A program made the translations under genes and the position numbers. A stretch of DNA of 54,228 nucleotides from Elusimicrobiota bacterium (lineage in GTDB: Bacteria; Elusimicrobiota; Endomicrobiia; Endomicrobiales; Endomicrobiaceae), in the NCBI GenBank assembly GCA_017525905.1, contig JAFXSD010000002.1, positions 1 to 54,228 of the forward strand. The letters are read 5' to 3'. Each line of letters begins with the position of its first letter. Positions within the stretch are counted from its first letter, which is position 1. This document shows positions 34,565-43,488 of this stretch, one piece after another. Under the pieces are notes generated by a model. It was not told the DNA's origin and did no database searches. It saw only the letters and a list, made by a program, of their open reading frames with translations.

Positions 34565-37519
34565 CTATTTTAAAGGTTTTGCACAATTTATACAAAATCT
34601 AAGTTTTTTACCTGCAGGTGCGGTATTAACATAACCGCAATTTAAGCAAACAACTATTTGATTTTCTGTTGTAGTATCATCGTCAGCGGTCGTGGTCGGT
34701 GTAACTTTCTTCTTTTCTTTTTTCGGTGTAACTTTTTTGGTTTTCGGCGGTTCCGGTGTAACTTTATCTTTCGTAGGTATTATATTATCGGAAATATCCA
34801 AATTACTGTTGGTTCCGGAAGGAACGTAAGCATTGGCATCTATAGGAACTATAGTAGCTTCTGCCGTAACTTCAGGTTCCATTATAATTTGTACTTCCGA
34901 TTTTTTACCTGAAATAACTTCAACAGATGAATTTTGTTCTTTGTATCCTTTAGCTACAAATTTAAATTCGTATCTTCCCGGTTTAAAGTTGCCTGTATAT
35001 ATACCGCTCTTATCTGTTTTACCTATCATTTTTTTATTAAGCCATACATAAGCTCCGGATAAAGGATTGGCTGTTTTGCTGTCTGTAGCTTTTAAAGACA
35101 ACGGTACTCTTAAATATTCCAATTCCCCTACAATCGCACTTGTTTCATTTATATCCACATTCGTTAATTTGCAAGCTTTATATTCGCTGTCACCGTGGAA
35201 AGTTATATTGTAAACCGCAACAGGTAACGGAATCCTTATAGGTTTGGATGTGGAAATATCTTTTGTAAGTTGTAAATCGTTATTTGATATTGTAACTTTG
35301 GTTAAGAACGTATCGTTAGGACTGTCTTTAGATTTTACTCTGAAAGAAACAATTTTGTTCATCTTTATAAACAAGTCTGTTTTTGAATCTTTGTTTACTT
35401 CCAAATCTTTCAAAGCCTCACCGTATTTTGCACTCGGATCCAAAAATCTTACTTTATATTCTCCGACTTTAAACAATGTGTTCAACGGAGTGTCTCCTCT
35501 CGGTTGAGATTCTCCCTGAACATGAACCATCATACCTCTCGGTTCGGAATCTATTTTAACTTTTTTAAATAGAGAACCGGTAACGCTGAATATATTTTCT
35601 CCTTCTATATTTTTAAGTTCGCAATTCCAAAATCTTCTGTCCACTCCTGAGAACATTTCTTCTACAACGCTCTTTGTAAAATCGATATCACATTGACCTT
35701 CTTTACCGCCGGAAGCGGAATCGTACCCTAAATTATCAAACCCTTCCAACATAAGTTTAACGGTATGAGCACCTGCCAACAATTGTGCTTTGCAAGGTGT
35801 TACACCAAACTTGTTACCGTCAATATAAACACTTGCTCCTCTCGGTTCGGAATCAACATTTAACAAGAAATCGAACATTATTTCTATTTTTTCTTTTCTT
35901 ATTTTTTTACCTTTATCGCTTTGCTCAATCTGAACAACTCTTTGAACAGGTTTAAATCCTTCCTTTATAGCCGTTACTATATAAGTTTTAGGCGTTACCT
36001 TTCTTACAGGTATAGGATTATTTGAAGATACATTATTTAATATAACTTCACCTTCTTTTGTTTTCATGCTGACAACGGCTCCCGCAGGAATAGTTGTTAT
36101 AACAACATCCGGCGGATAAAGTCTTGAATATATTGATTTACCGAACGGTGTTAATTGCAACAAGAATACATCCAATATACCAAAAATTAAAAGAGCCAAA
36201 AGAATAGCAATTATTATTCTTATTAAGCTCTTTTTCATTTCATCGAATTTATTAAATAACCAATCACCAACTTCTTCGAAAACGGTTTTACCTTTTTCTT
36301 CACCTTTCGGTTGAGCCGATTGAGGGCTTACGTTTTGTGCTTGTCCCTGAGCCGCAACATTTTGTGCTCCGGCAGCAACAACACCTTGAGCTGCAACACC
36401 GGCACCCGCAACAGGAGGAACAACCGCACCGAGATTTTTCTTTTGGCCTACTATAAAATCCTGACAAGTTATTTTTCTTATACCTTCAGTTTGACCGACT
36501 TCCTGAACGGTTAAAGTCTTTACTTTTTCTATAAGTTTCTCGGAACCCGCTACGGATTCTCTCATCATTTTCAAAATAAAATCGGAAAGTTCAACGGAAA
36601 GTTCATCGGTTTCCATTCCTTTTAAAACTCTTCTTATATCCCTGTACATTTCGATAGCTCTTTCGTATCTGTTATCTCTGTCTTTTTCCAATGCTTTGGA
36701 TATAATATCACCTATTTCGGCAGGAACCGATGCATCCAACTTCAATTCGGCAGGGTCGAACTTTTTATTTAAAACCTGATTTTTTATTTCTTCATTTGAA
36801 CCTTGATATAATCTTTGCCCTGTCAACATTTCAAAATACAATAAAGCAACGGAATAAATGTCCGTTCTGTGATCTATATCGGGCAAACCTTTTATCTGTT
36901 CCGGAGACATATAAGGATATTTTCCGGTAATAACTTTTTCGGGGATAGAATCTCTTATTTCATCCGCGGTTTTTGCAATACCGAAATCACTTAATTTTAT
37001 GTTACCGTCGAAAGATAACAATACATTTCCCGGAGAAATATCTCTGTAAACTATTCCGTAAGCATTACCGGTAATGGAATCTCTTGCTATTCTGTTTGCA
37101 TAATCTATTGCTTTTAACACACTCATGCAGATAAAAGTTGATATCTGCCACGGAATTTTTGTGTTCATATCGTTACATTTCTTAATTAAATTCTCTAAGT
37201 CCACTCCGCGAACATAATCAAGAACTACATAATACGAACCGTTGCTTCCCTGCCAAAAATGCTGAACTCTGACGATATTGTCATGTATAATATTTTTGGC
37301 AATAAGAGCTTCTTTATAAAACATTTCTACGAATTTTGGTTGAGCATATTCCGGAAGGAGTTCTTTTATTGCGATGAAATTTCTTAAACTGAAATCGTAT
37401 GCCTGCCAAACAATACCGAATCCGCCGACACCGATTTTTTTTACTGCTACATACTGATCATTTATAAACAGGCCTAATTGTAACTCTCCATTATTGGAAA
37501 CAGACTGATTATCCGCCAT
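34565..37519 (-). CDS. Transmembrane Ser/Thr protein kinase with PEGA domains and C-terminal zinc ribbon
   Basis: The 984-residue Hanks-type kinase starts at the ATG at 37519, preceded by AAGGGG; a GTG 33 bases earlier lacks a site. The kinase domain (~20-310) has the Gly loop GVGGFG, K52, E70, Y158-R159-D160 with N165, and D178-F-G. The usual HRD His is Tyr and the next motif reads ISPGN. The activation end is TGKYPYMSPEQ. A Gln/Ala/Pro linker leads to one membrane helix near 445-465. Extracytoplasmic domains follow: at least three PEGA domains (TIPAGAVVS, DSEPRGASVYIDG, DSEPRGMMVHVQG), then a carboxypeptidase-regulatory-like domain. A Thr/Lys/Pro linker ends in a Cys4 zinc ribbon (CLNC...CINC). 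It heads the surface/signalling operon. Confidence 0.92.
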   Translation of the reverse strand: MADNQSVSNNGELQLGLFINDQYVAVKKIGVGGFGIVWQAYDFSLRNFIAIKELLPEYAQPKFVEMFYKEALIAKNIIHDNIVRVQHFWQGSNGSYYVVLDYVRGVDLENLIKKCNDMNTKIPWQISTFICMSVLKAIDYANRIARDSITGNAYGIVYRDISPGNVLLSFDGNIKLSDFGIAKTADEIRDSIPEKVITGKYPYMSPEQIKGLPDIDHRTDIYSVALLYFEMLTGQRLYQGSNEEIKNQVLNKKFDPAELKLDASVPAEIGDIISKALEKDRDNRYERAIEMYRDIRRVLKGMETDELSVELSDFILKMMRESVAGSEKLIEKVKTLTVQEVGQTEGIRKITCQDFIVGQKKNLGAVVPPVAGAGVAAQGVVAAGAQNVAAQGQAQNVSPQSAQPKGEEKGKTVFEEVGDWLFNKFDEMKKSLIRIIIAILLALLIFGILDVFLLQLTPFGKSIYSRLYPPDVVITTIPAGAVVSMKTKEGEVILNNVSSNNPIPVRKVTPKTYIVTAIKEGFKPVQRVVQIEQSDKGKKIRKEKIEIMFDFLLNVDSEPRGASVYIDGNKFGVTPCKAQLLAGAHTVKLMLEGFDNLGYDSASGGKEGQCDIDFTKSVVEEMFSGVDRRFWNCELKNIEGENIFSVTGSLFKKVKIDSEPRGMMVHVQGESQPRGDTPLNTLFKVGEYKVRFLDPSAKYGEALKDLEVNKDSKTDLFIKMNKIVSFRVKSKDSPNDTFLTKVTISNNDLQLTKDISTSKPIRIPLPVAVYNITFHGDSEYKACKLTNVDINETSAIVGELEYLRVPLSLKATDSKTANPLSGAYVWLNKKMIGKTDKSGIYTGNFKPGRYEFKFVAKGYKEQNSSVEVISGKKSEVQIIMEPEVTAEATIVPIDANAYVPSGTNSNLDISDNIIPTKDKVTPEPPKTKKVTPKKEKKKVTPTTTADDDTTTENQIVVCLNCGYVNTAPAGKKLRFCINCAKPLK

Positions 37520-37575
37520 CAATATCCCCTTTTGTAATATTGTGACCGCCACTAATTAAACACTTATTACAATGA

Positions 37576-37604
37576 ATTATAACATATAAATTTTATAAAA
37601 ACAA
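37576..37604 (-). promoter_or_regulatory. Promoter of the kinase/surface operon
   Basis: On the minus strand a -35 TTGTTT (37604-37599), a 17-base spacer and a perfect extended -10 (TG at 37584-37583, then TATAAT 37581-37576) lie in the gap after scpB. Transcription would begin near 37569, about 50 bases before the kinase ATG. No other equally good promoter is seen until ctpA, so this may drive all genes down to envC. Confidence 0.65.
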
Positions 37605-37626
37605 TATTTTTATATAAAAAATTTAT

Positions 37627-38442
37627 TTAATTTTCAGTATTATTTTGTTCGTTAACATTTCCAACAGAACTGTTGGGTTCTACAACAACTTGTTGCAATT
37701 CTATGTTTTCTTGTAAAGATTTTACATCGGAATCATTTTGTTCCTGTTTAACATTTTCTGTCGTTAATCCGACAATTTTTACATCTTCCATTCTGTTCGC
37801 GGCCGGTTCGGGTTGAAGAATATTTGTTTGTTCGTCATTTTGCGAACTGTTTTCCGAAACATTTTCGGAATTATCGAAAGGCAATTCCTGAACGGTTTCC
37901 TGTTGTTGAGGTAAAACATCTTTTGCAACATCAATAACCGGAAGTTCACTTAAATGACTTAACCCGAAATGTCTTAAAAATTCCTGTGTGGTTCCGTATA
38001 ATAAAGGTCTGCCCAAAGTTTCTTTTCTGCCCACGATTTTTACAAACTTTCTATCGGTTAAAGTATCTATAACTCCGCCGGAATCCACACCTCTTACATT
38101 ATCTATTTCGGCTCTTGTTATAGGTTGTTTGTATGCTATTATCGCAAGAACTTCCATTGCGGAAGGTGAAAGTTTTAATATTGTTTTTTCTTTAAGAAGT
38201 TTTTTTATCCAAGTCGAATATTCGGGCCTTGTTGCAAATGTCCAACCGTCGGCAACAAACTTAAGTTCGAATGCTCTGTTCAATTGAACATATTCCTGTT
38301 GCAATTCCTGCATTATATCTTCAAGTTTTACATTTTCGGGTAAATCTTCTTTTATAACAGCTTTTATTTCTCTGTTAAGTAACGGTTTATCCGAAACAAA
38401 AAGCAAAGCTTCTATTATTTTTTTTATATCACTGATTTCCAT
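37627..38442 (-). CDS. scpB: Segregation and condensation protein ScpB
   Basis: ScpB is a winged-helix partner of the SMC-ScpA condensin complex. The 271-residue protein has the two winged-helix domains (~1-170) with SDIKKIIEALLFVSDKPL, LSPSAMEVLAIIAYKQPITRAEI and GRPLLYGTTQEFLRHFGL, all typical. From about 178 to the end is a Gln/Asn/Glu-rich low-complexity tail, longer than in most ScpB proteins (about 190 residues). It overlaps scpA by 14 bases. smc is not in the window. Confidence 0.95.
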   Translation of the reverse strand: MEISDIKKIIEALLFVSDKPLLNREIKAVIKEDLPENVKLEDIMQELQQEYVQLNRAFELKFVADGWTFATRPEYSTWIKKLLKEKTILKLSPSAMEVLAIIAYKQPITRAEIDNVRGVDSGGVIDTLTDRKFVKIVGRKETLGRPLLYGTTQEFLRHFGLSHLSELPVIDVAKDVLPQQQETVQELPFDNSENVSENSSQNDEQTNILQPEPAANRMEDVKIVGLTTENVKQEQNDSDVKSLQENIELQQVVVEPNSSVGNVNEQNNTEN

Positions 38443-39313
38443 CCGTTCCCTCTGTATCTTTATTTTCCGAAACTGCAGGTTCTATCGGTTCTTGTTCCAA
38501 CTCAAAAGTTTCTTCTTCTTTATCTTGTTCAACAACCTGTTCCGTAATATTTTTTTCTATATCCAAATTAAGTTCATCTTTTTCTTCTTTTACTATACTG
38601 TCATCGTTTTCGTCATTGTATACTCTGTAAATTCTTATATCTTCAAACAATTCCGATTGTTTTGCAACAACCTGTTTATTTTTTACCAACTCCAATATCG
38701 CCATAAAACATACTACCATTGCGGATCTTGATTTTTGAATTTTTGCTATTTCGCTGAACGTAAGATATTGTTTACCTTCAAGTATATCAAGAATTTCCCT
38801 TATCTTTGTTTCTATGGGAATTTCTTTATACATTATTTCCCTAACTTCTTCGGGCAACGTTTTTAAAGCGTTTTGAAAACTTTTTACAAGATCATAAATA
38901 GTAGCATCTATTTCGTATTCCTGTTCCGGAATTTTTGGTTCCGGTCTGTAATAAGTTTGTGAATATTCCTGTTCTTTGTTAGATAAAAGTTTAGAAACTT
39001 CTTTATACTTTTGATATTCTAACAATCTTTCTTTAATTTTATCAAGTTCTATATCAGCATCTTCTTTATCTTTTTCGTTGTCGGGATGTAACATTTTTGC
39101 TTTTATCTGCATAAGTGTGGATGCCATAACAAGAAAATCACCAGCGGTATCAAGATCCAAATTTTGTATTGTATCAAGATATGCCAAATATTCGGTAGTT
39201 ATTTCCGACACTTGTATTTCCTGAATTTCAAGATCGGTTTTTCTGACCAAATGCAACAGAAGGTCCAAAGGTCCTTCGAAAGTATCTAAATGTACATCAT
39301 ATTCCATGCCCAT
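38429..39313 (-). CDS. scpA: Segregation and condensation protein ScpA
   Basis: ScpA is the kleisin that bridges SMC heads. The 294-residue protein has the classic N-terminus (YDVHLDTFEGPLDLLLHLV, then IQVSEITTEYLAYLD), the middle helical KMLHPDNE region and the C-terminal winged helix (KQYLTFSEIAKIQKSRSAMVVCFMAILELVKN). An acidic Glu-rich tail of about 55 residues follows. Two ATGs, at 39313 and 39307, are possible starts; neither has a strong ribosome site. It begins four bases after trpS and overlaps scpB, the usual pair. Confidence 0.95.
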   Translation of the reverse strand: MGMEYDVHLDTFEGPLDLLLHLVRKTDLEIQEIQVSEITTEYLAYLDTIQNLDLDTAGDFLVMASTLMQIKAKMLHPDNEKDKEDADIELDKIKERLLEYQKYKEVSKLLSNKEQEYSQTYYRPEPKIPEQEYEIDATIYDLVKSFQNALKTLPEEVREIMYKEIPIETKIREILDILEGKQYLTFSEIAKIQKSRSAMVVCFMAILELVKNKQVVAKQSELFEDIRIYRVYNDENDDSIVKEEKDELNLDIEKNITEQVVEQDKEEETFELEQEPIEPAVSENKDTEGTDGNQ

Positions 39314-39317
39314 ATTC

Positions 39318-40295
39318 TTACAGCTTTACCGCCTCTCTTATTTCTTTCATTGTTTGACTTGCAACCTGTTCCGCTTTTAAAGAGCCTTCTTTCAAAATAT
39401 CTTCCACATATTTTTTATCGTTTGCAAGTTCTTGCCTTTTTTTAAGTATAGGTCTTGAAAATTCACAAATCATTTCGGTTAACTCTTTCTTGCATTTTAC
39501 ACAACCCACACAACCGTTGATACATTCTTGTTTTCTTGTTTGAGCATCTTTATTGAAAATTTCATGAAAAGCAAAAACGACACATCCGTCCGGATGTCCG
39601 GGATCCGTTGCTTTTATCCTTAAAGGATCCGTATACATTGTTTTTACTTTTTTTGCTATATCTTCATCCGTTTCGGCCAACAAGATTGAATTACCGTAAG
39701 ATTTTGACATTTTTCTTTTATCAAGGCCAGGAACTCTTGCTGTTTTTGTAAGAAGAGCCTGCGGTTCAACCAAAACATCTCCGTAAAAATTATTAAATCT
39801 TCTTGTTATTTCTCTTGAAAATTCGAGATGTGCAAGTTGGTCTTCTCCTACGGGAACTTCGTTGGCTTTATATAACAAAATATCCGAAGCCATTAAAACG
39901 GGATATCCCAAAAAGCCGTAATTGTTCAAATCTTTGTTTTGTATTTCTTTTAATTGTTCCTTATAAGTAGGACATCTTTGAAGCCATCCCAAAGGTGTAA
40001 TCATGGATAAAATCAAAAACAGTTCGCTGTGTTGTGGAACTTCAGATTGTCTGAATATCACCGCTTTTTTCGGATCTATTCCGACACTCAACCAATCTAT
40101 AACCATATCTATAACATTTTCTCTTATATTGCTTGTATCGGCATAATCACTTGTTAATGCATGCCAATCCGCAACCATAAAAAAACATTCGTGCGTATCC
40201 TGTATTGCCACATAATTTTTCAATGCACCGAAATAATGTCCCAAATGTAATCTGCCGGTCGGTCTCATACCCGACAAAACTCTTTTTTTTGTCAT
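39318..40295 (-). CDS. trpS: Tryptophanyl-tRNA synthetase
   Basis: This class I synthetase charges tRNA-Trp. The 325-residue protein has the N-terminal SGMRPTGRLHLGH (the HIGH-type H17-x-G-H20), MVADWHALT, a GEDQLAHLEFSR region and KMSKS (about 195-199) followed by YGNSILL. A small Cys cluster CINGCVGCVKCKK (about 260-272) may bind zinc or iron-sulfur, as reported for some TrpRS proteins. Length is normal. It lies 13 bases after the site-2-type protease gene and 4 before scpA, a common trpS-scpA-scpB order. Confidence 0.96.
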   Translation of the reverse strand: MTKKRVLSGMRPTGRLHLGHYFGALKNYVAIQDTHECFFMVADWHALTSDYADTSNIRENVIDMVIDWLSVGIDPKKAVIFRQSEVPQHSELFLILSMITPLGWLQRCPTYKEQLKEIQNKDLNNYGFLGYPVLMASDILLYKANEVPVGEDQLAHLEFSREITRRFNNFYGDVLVEPQALLTKTARVPGLDKRKMSKSYGNSILLAETDEDIAKKVKTMYTDPLRIKATDPGHPDGCVVFAFHEIFNKDAQTRKQECINGCVGCVKCKKELTEMICEFSRPILKKRQELANDKKYVEDILKEGSLKAEQVASQTMKEIREAVKL

Positions 40296-40308
40296 TGTAA
40301 TTTCCTTA

Positions 40309-40932
40309 TTACATAGCTCCGCTGATCAACTTTATTAAAAAATTTGCCAACGGACCGATTATTTTCCACAAAACATTTGTTGCCAAAAGTAAAAGTATTA
40401 TCCAAAAACCGTATCTTTCAATTTTGGCATATTTTTCCGCCAACTCTCTCGGTAACAAAAACAAAACCACCCTTGAACCGTCAAGAGGAGGAATAGGTAT
40501 CAAATTAAATATCATCAAAACAATATTTATAACAACAAAATATTGCAATATTATATATAACGAAACCATTACCGAAACATCGGCAAAAAAGTTTCTTATA
40601 AAAAACATTATTACACCCGCAATAACGGCAAGTAAAAAATTCGCCGTAACACCCGCCAAAGAAACAAGAATCATATCTCTTTTCGGATTTTTCAAGTTAT
40701 ACATATTTATCGGAACCGGTTTTGCCCAACCAAAAGCCGGAGCACCAACCATCAACAAAATCAAAGGAAGCAATATAGAACCGAAAATATCTATGTGATA
40801 TATCGGATTTAAAGTCAGTCTTCCCATCAATTTTGCCGTAGAGTCCCCTCTTTTATAGGCAACATAACCGTGCGCTACTTCGTGAACTATTACGGAAAAC
40901 AATAATACAACTACTGATATAACATATTTCAT
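40309..40932 (-). CDS. Site-2-type M50 zinc metalloprotease
   Basis: This intramembrane protease-like protein has 207 residues from the ATG at 40932. A TTG at 40968 gives a longer frame but lies upstream of the predicted transcription start, so I reject it. H17-E18-x-x-H21 (VHEVAHGYVA) is in the first helix, and the third metal ligand Asp is in PLDGSRV. Several membrane helices follow, with no PDZ domain. It belongs to the short group usually found next to trpS-scpAB. Substrate unknown. Confidence 0.9.
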   Translation of the reverse strand: MKYVISVVVLLFSVIVHEVAHGYVAYKRGDSTAKLMGRLTLNPIYHIDIFGSILLPLILLMVGAPAFGWAKPVPINMYNLKNPKRDMILVSLAGVTANFLLAVIAGVIMFFIRNFFADVSVMVSLYIILQYFVVINIVLMIFNLIPIPPLDGSRVVLFLLPRELAEKYAKIERYGFWIILLLLATNVLWKIIGPLANFLIKLISGAM

Positions 40933-40969
40933 TTTAATTTGATTTATCAATATAAAATTATCGTTCAAT

Positions 40970-40997
40970 TGTATACTTTTTTATAGCTTGTTGTCAA
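40970..40997 (-). promoter_or_regulatory. Promoter of the M50-trpS-scpAB operon
   Basis: A perfect -35 TTGACA (40997-40992), a 16-base spacer and a -10 TATACA (40975-40970) lie on the minus strand. The start near 40963 is what decides the ATG at 40932 over the TTG at 40968. Confidence 0.65.
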
Positions 40998-41067
40998 TAA
41001 AAACTAAACTGAACGGCTGCCGAAATGATAAATGAAAAAAGTATCGAAGATTGAATAATTTGACAAT

Positions 41068-41095
41068 TTGAAGATTCCTGTTTTTTTGATATAAT
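41068..41095 (+). promoter_or_regulatory. Promoter of the AsmA-like gene
   Basis: On the plus strand a -35 TTGAAG (41068-41073) and a perfect extended -10 (TG at 41087-41088, then TATAAT 41090-41095) are 16 bases apart. The start near 41102 favours the ATG at 41129 over the TTG at 41096. This promoter is divergent from the M50 promoter across about 70 bases. Confidence 0.65.
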
Positions 41096-41128
41096 TTGAA
41101 ATTACTATTTATATTTGTAGAGGCATAT

Positions 41129-43414
41129 ATGAAAAAAATAAAAATATTGGCGAGAGTATTGTTTTATACCTTATCGTTTTTAGTATTGCTTGTTGCCGCT
41201 TTACATTTTGCTCTTGTTTATATTGCACCGTCGGATTCGGTAAAACAAAAAATCATAAACACGGTTCACGATCAAATGGCGGCGGATATAAAAATAGGTT
41301 CTATATCTGCAAGTATTTTTGATTTCCATGTAAAAAATGTTGAACTTGATGTTAAAGAAAAAAATATAGCAAAAATAGATAATCTTTATATACACTTTTC
41401 TCTTTTAAAGCTGTTAAAAGGTCAACTTAAAGTTAACAGAATAACTCTTGAAAATATGGATATATTCGTAGTTAAAGATAAATCCGGAAAATTTAATTTT
41501 GATCCGATACTTCAATCACCGATGTTTCAATCCGATCCGGAAAAAGAGCCGGAAGAAGAAACAAAAAAAGATGAAGGAATTAATCCGTTGGATCTTTTAT
41601 TGAACAGTACCCAGTTACATAACTGTAACATAACATATACGGATGAGCAAGCCGATATGACTGTTATTTTATCTAAAACTTCTTTCGATATTAAAAGCTT
41701 TAAATTCGATAATTCTTTCAAAATCGATTTATTTACCGATGTTTATGCAAAAATTAACGACATGAAAATAAAGTCATTAAAGGTTGCTTTAAGTGCCGTT
41801 GCAAATTTACATGAGGTGGATTTATCCAAAGCGGAAGTAAAAGTATTATCTCTTATTTTGAGATTGAAAGATACTGTGATAGTTACAAAAGGTGTTATTT
41901 CCGATTTCAATAATCCCAAAACAAATATAGTTACAAAAGCATTGAAATTGTCTTCCAAAAATCTTTCTGAAATTGCCGAACTTCCCGACTTTGAAATACC
42001 TGAAATAACAATGCAAACAACAACAAATGTTAATTTGGATAAAAGTTCGGTAAACATTGAAAATTTCAACATAAATCTTTTGGATTCGAATATAACCGCA
42101 AAAGGAAATTTAAATTACGGCAAAAAAGATCTTGAGTATGATATAAATGTTATTATCAACTTAATACTTGAAAATTTTCATAAAGTAACAAAATTAATAC
42201 ATCCTTACAATCCTACCGGAAAAATAGAAGGAAACGTTAATGTGACAAACAAAGAATCTGTTTTATCCGGAGAATGTTCGCTGATCAATATTTCGGCTTT
42301 TACTCCGCAACTTGGAGATTTTAGCGAAATAAATTCAAAAATTAAAATAAACACAATATCGGACATAAAAATTCCTTCTCTTACCGGTAAATTAAACAAA
42401 TATCCGTTTAAAAGTTCCGCTTCTTATGTTATGGGTAAAGAAAAAGGCTCAATAACTGCAAATTTAACCGCGGATAGAGTTTACGGTAAAATGAGCAAAG
42501 AATACGAAAAAGAAGCAGACCAAAAAGCCGAACAGACCAAACAAGAAGCCGCTCAAGAACCTAAAAAAGAAGTACCCGCTAATAAACCCGCAGAAACAAA
42601 ATCATCGATGACTCCTTTGGATATATTGGTAACGGCAAATATAAAAGATTTGGATGTTCCGTTTTTTATGGGCAAAAATATAAACTTTAAAATGGATATG
42701 CAAAAAGTAACCACGGACTTGAATGCGGTTGTAGGAACATTGGATTTGTCCACCGACAACGGAATTATAAAAGATATTTATAAATTAACCGAATCCAATG
42801 TCGTTATAAAAGGATTATTTCTGTCTTTAAAAATAGTGAGTGATGTTATAAATGCTTTAAACGTTTTGGATATTTTAAACACTTTGGGAAGTGCAATATT
42901 TTCTTCAAAAGACAAAAACGAAAATGAAACGGAAATGACGGAAGAACATGCTCAGGCGCAACAAACAAAAATAGACGGAAAAATAGATTTTGTTTCGTTT
43001 GTTACTTCACTTAAATTTGAAAACGGTAAAGGAACTTTTAACAAATGTTCGTTCGTTTCAAATCTTTTATCTTTTAAAGTAGGCGGAGAAATGGACTTTA
43101 AAGAAGACAAGCTGAAAATGACTGTTAATGCCGCTCCTGGGAAACATGAAGATGACGGTATAATGCCTTTAACAATGAAAATAGGCGGAACCATGGAAGA
43201 ACCCAGCGGTTCATTAAGTTTATTGGGAAGTGTAACTAATTTAGTCGGTGATGCATTAACTAAAAATATTGTGTCCAGCACATTAAAATCGGGGTTCATA
43301 AAATTGTTGGGTTTAAAGAAACATGATGAAAACGGGAATGAAATAAAAGAAGAATCAACGGAAAACATTCCGGATACCGAAGTTAAGACTTCAACGGAAG
43401 TCAACAAAAATTAG
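41129..43414 (+). CDS. AsmA-like (DUF748-type) inner-membrane/periplasmic protein
   Basis: AsmA-family proteins are bridge-like factors for lipid and outer-membrane homeostasis. I start it at the ATG at 41129 with AGAGG 5 bases upstream (761 residues). An N-terminal membrane helix (~6-28) is followed by the family start (SVKQKIINTVHDQMAADIKIGSIS). A long series of beta strands follows, with recurring motifs such as LKGQLKVNRITLENMDI and INITAKGNLNYG-type turns. A Glu/Lys/Gln-rich low-complexity insert (~455-490) interrupts the middle. The C-terminal part (~600-740) ends in the AsmA-like TMKIGGTMEEPSGSLSLLG. No partner genes lie in the same transcript except the PpiC-type gene. Confidence 0.8.
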   Translation: MKKIKILARVLFYTLSFLVLLVAALHFALVYIAPSDSVKQKIINTVHDQMAADIKIGSISASIFDFHVKNVELDVKEKNIAKIDNLYIHFSLLKLLKGQLKVNRITLENMDIFVVKDKSGKFNFDPILQSPMFQSDPEKEPEEETKKDEGINPLDLLLNSTQLHNCNITYTDEQADMTVILSKTSFDIKSFKFDNSFKIDLFTDVYAKINDMKIKSLKVALSAVANLHEVDLSKAEVKVLSLILRLKDTVIVTKGVISDFNNPKTNIVTKALKLSSKNLSEIAELPDFEIPEITMQTTTNVNLDKSSVNIENFNINLLDSNITAKGNLNYGKKDLEYDINVIINLILENFHKVTKLIHPYNPTGKIEGNVNVTNKESVLSGECSLINISAFTPQLGDFSEINSKIKINTISDIKIPSLTGKLNKYPFKSSASYVMGKEKGSITANLTADRVYGKMSKEYEKEADQKAEQTKQEAAQEPKKEVPANKPAETKSSMTPLDILVTANIKDLDVPFFMGKNINFKMDMQKVTTDLNAVVGTLDLSTDNGIIKDIYKLTESNVVIKGLFLSLKIVSDVINALNVLDILNTLGSAIFSSKDKNENETEMTEEHAQAQQTKIDGKIDFVSFVTSLKFENGKGTFNKCSFVSNLLSFKVGGEMDFKEDKLKMTVNAAPGKHEDDGIMPLTMKIGGTMEEPSGSLSLLGSVTNLVGDALTKNIVSSTLKSGFIKLLGLKKHDENGNEIKEESTENIPDTEVKTSTEVNKN

Positions 43415-43444
43415 TTAAGTATTTTATTTTTATTTTTACTTTTG

Positions 43445-43450
43445 TATAAT
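43445..43450 (+). promoter_or_regulatory. Likely -10 box before the PpiC-type gene
   Basis: A perfect TATAAT lies at 43445-43450 (TTTTGTATAAT), with only a weak T/A-rich -35. The transcript would start near 43457. AAGGAG at 43474-43479 stands 9 bases before the ATG at 43489. Confidence 0.45.
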
Positions 43451-43488
43451 CTATACCAAAAATACAAGAAAAAAAGGAGTAGAAAGTC

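Noticed and set aside
34176..34634. 152-codon plus-strand open frame
   Set aside because: It is antisense to the start of the fibre gene and the end of the kinase gene, with no ribosome site.
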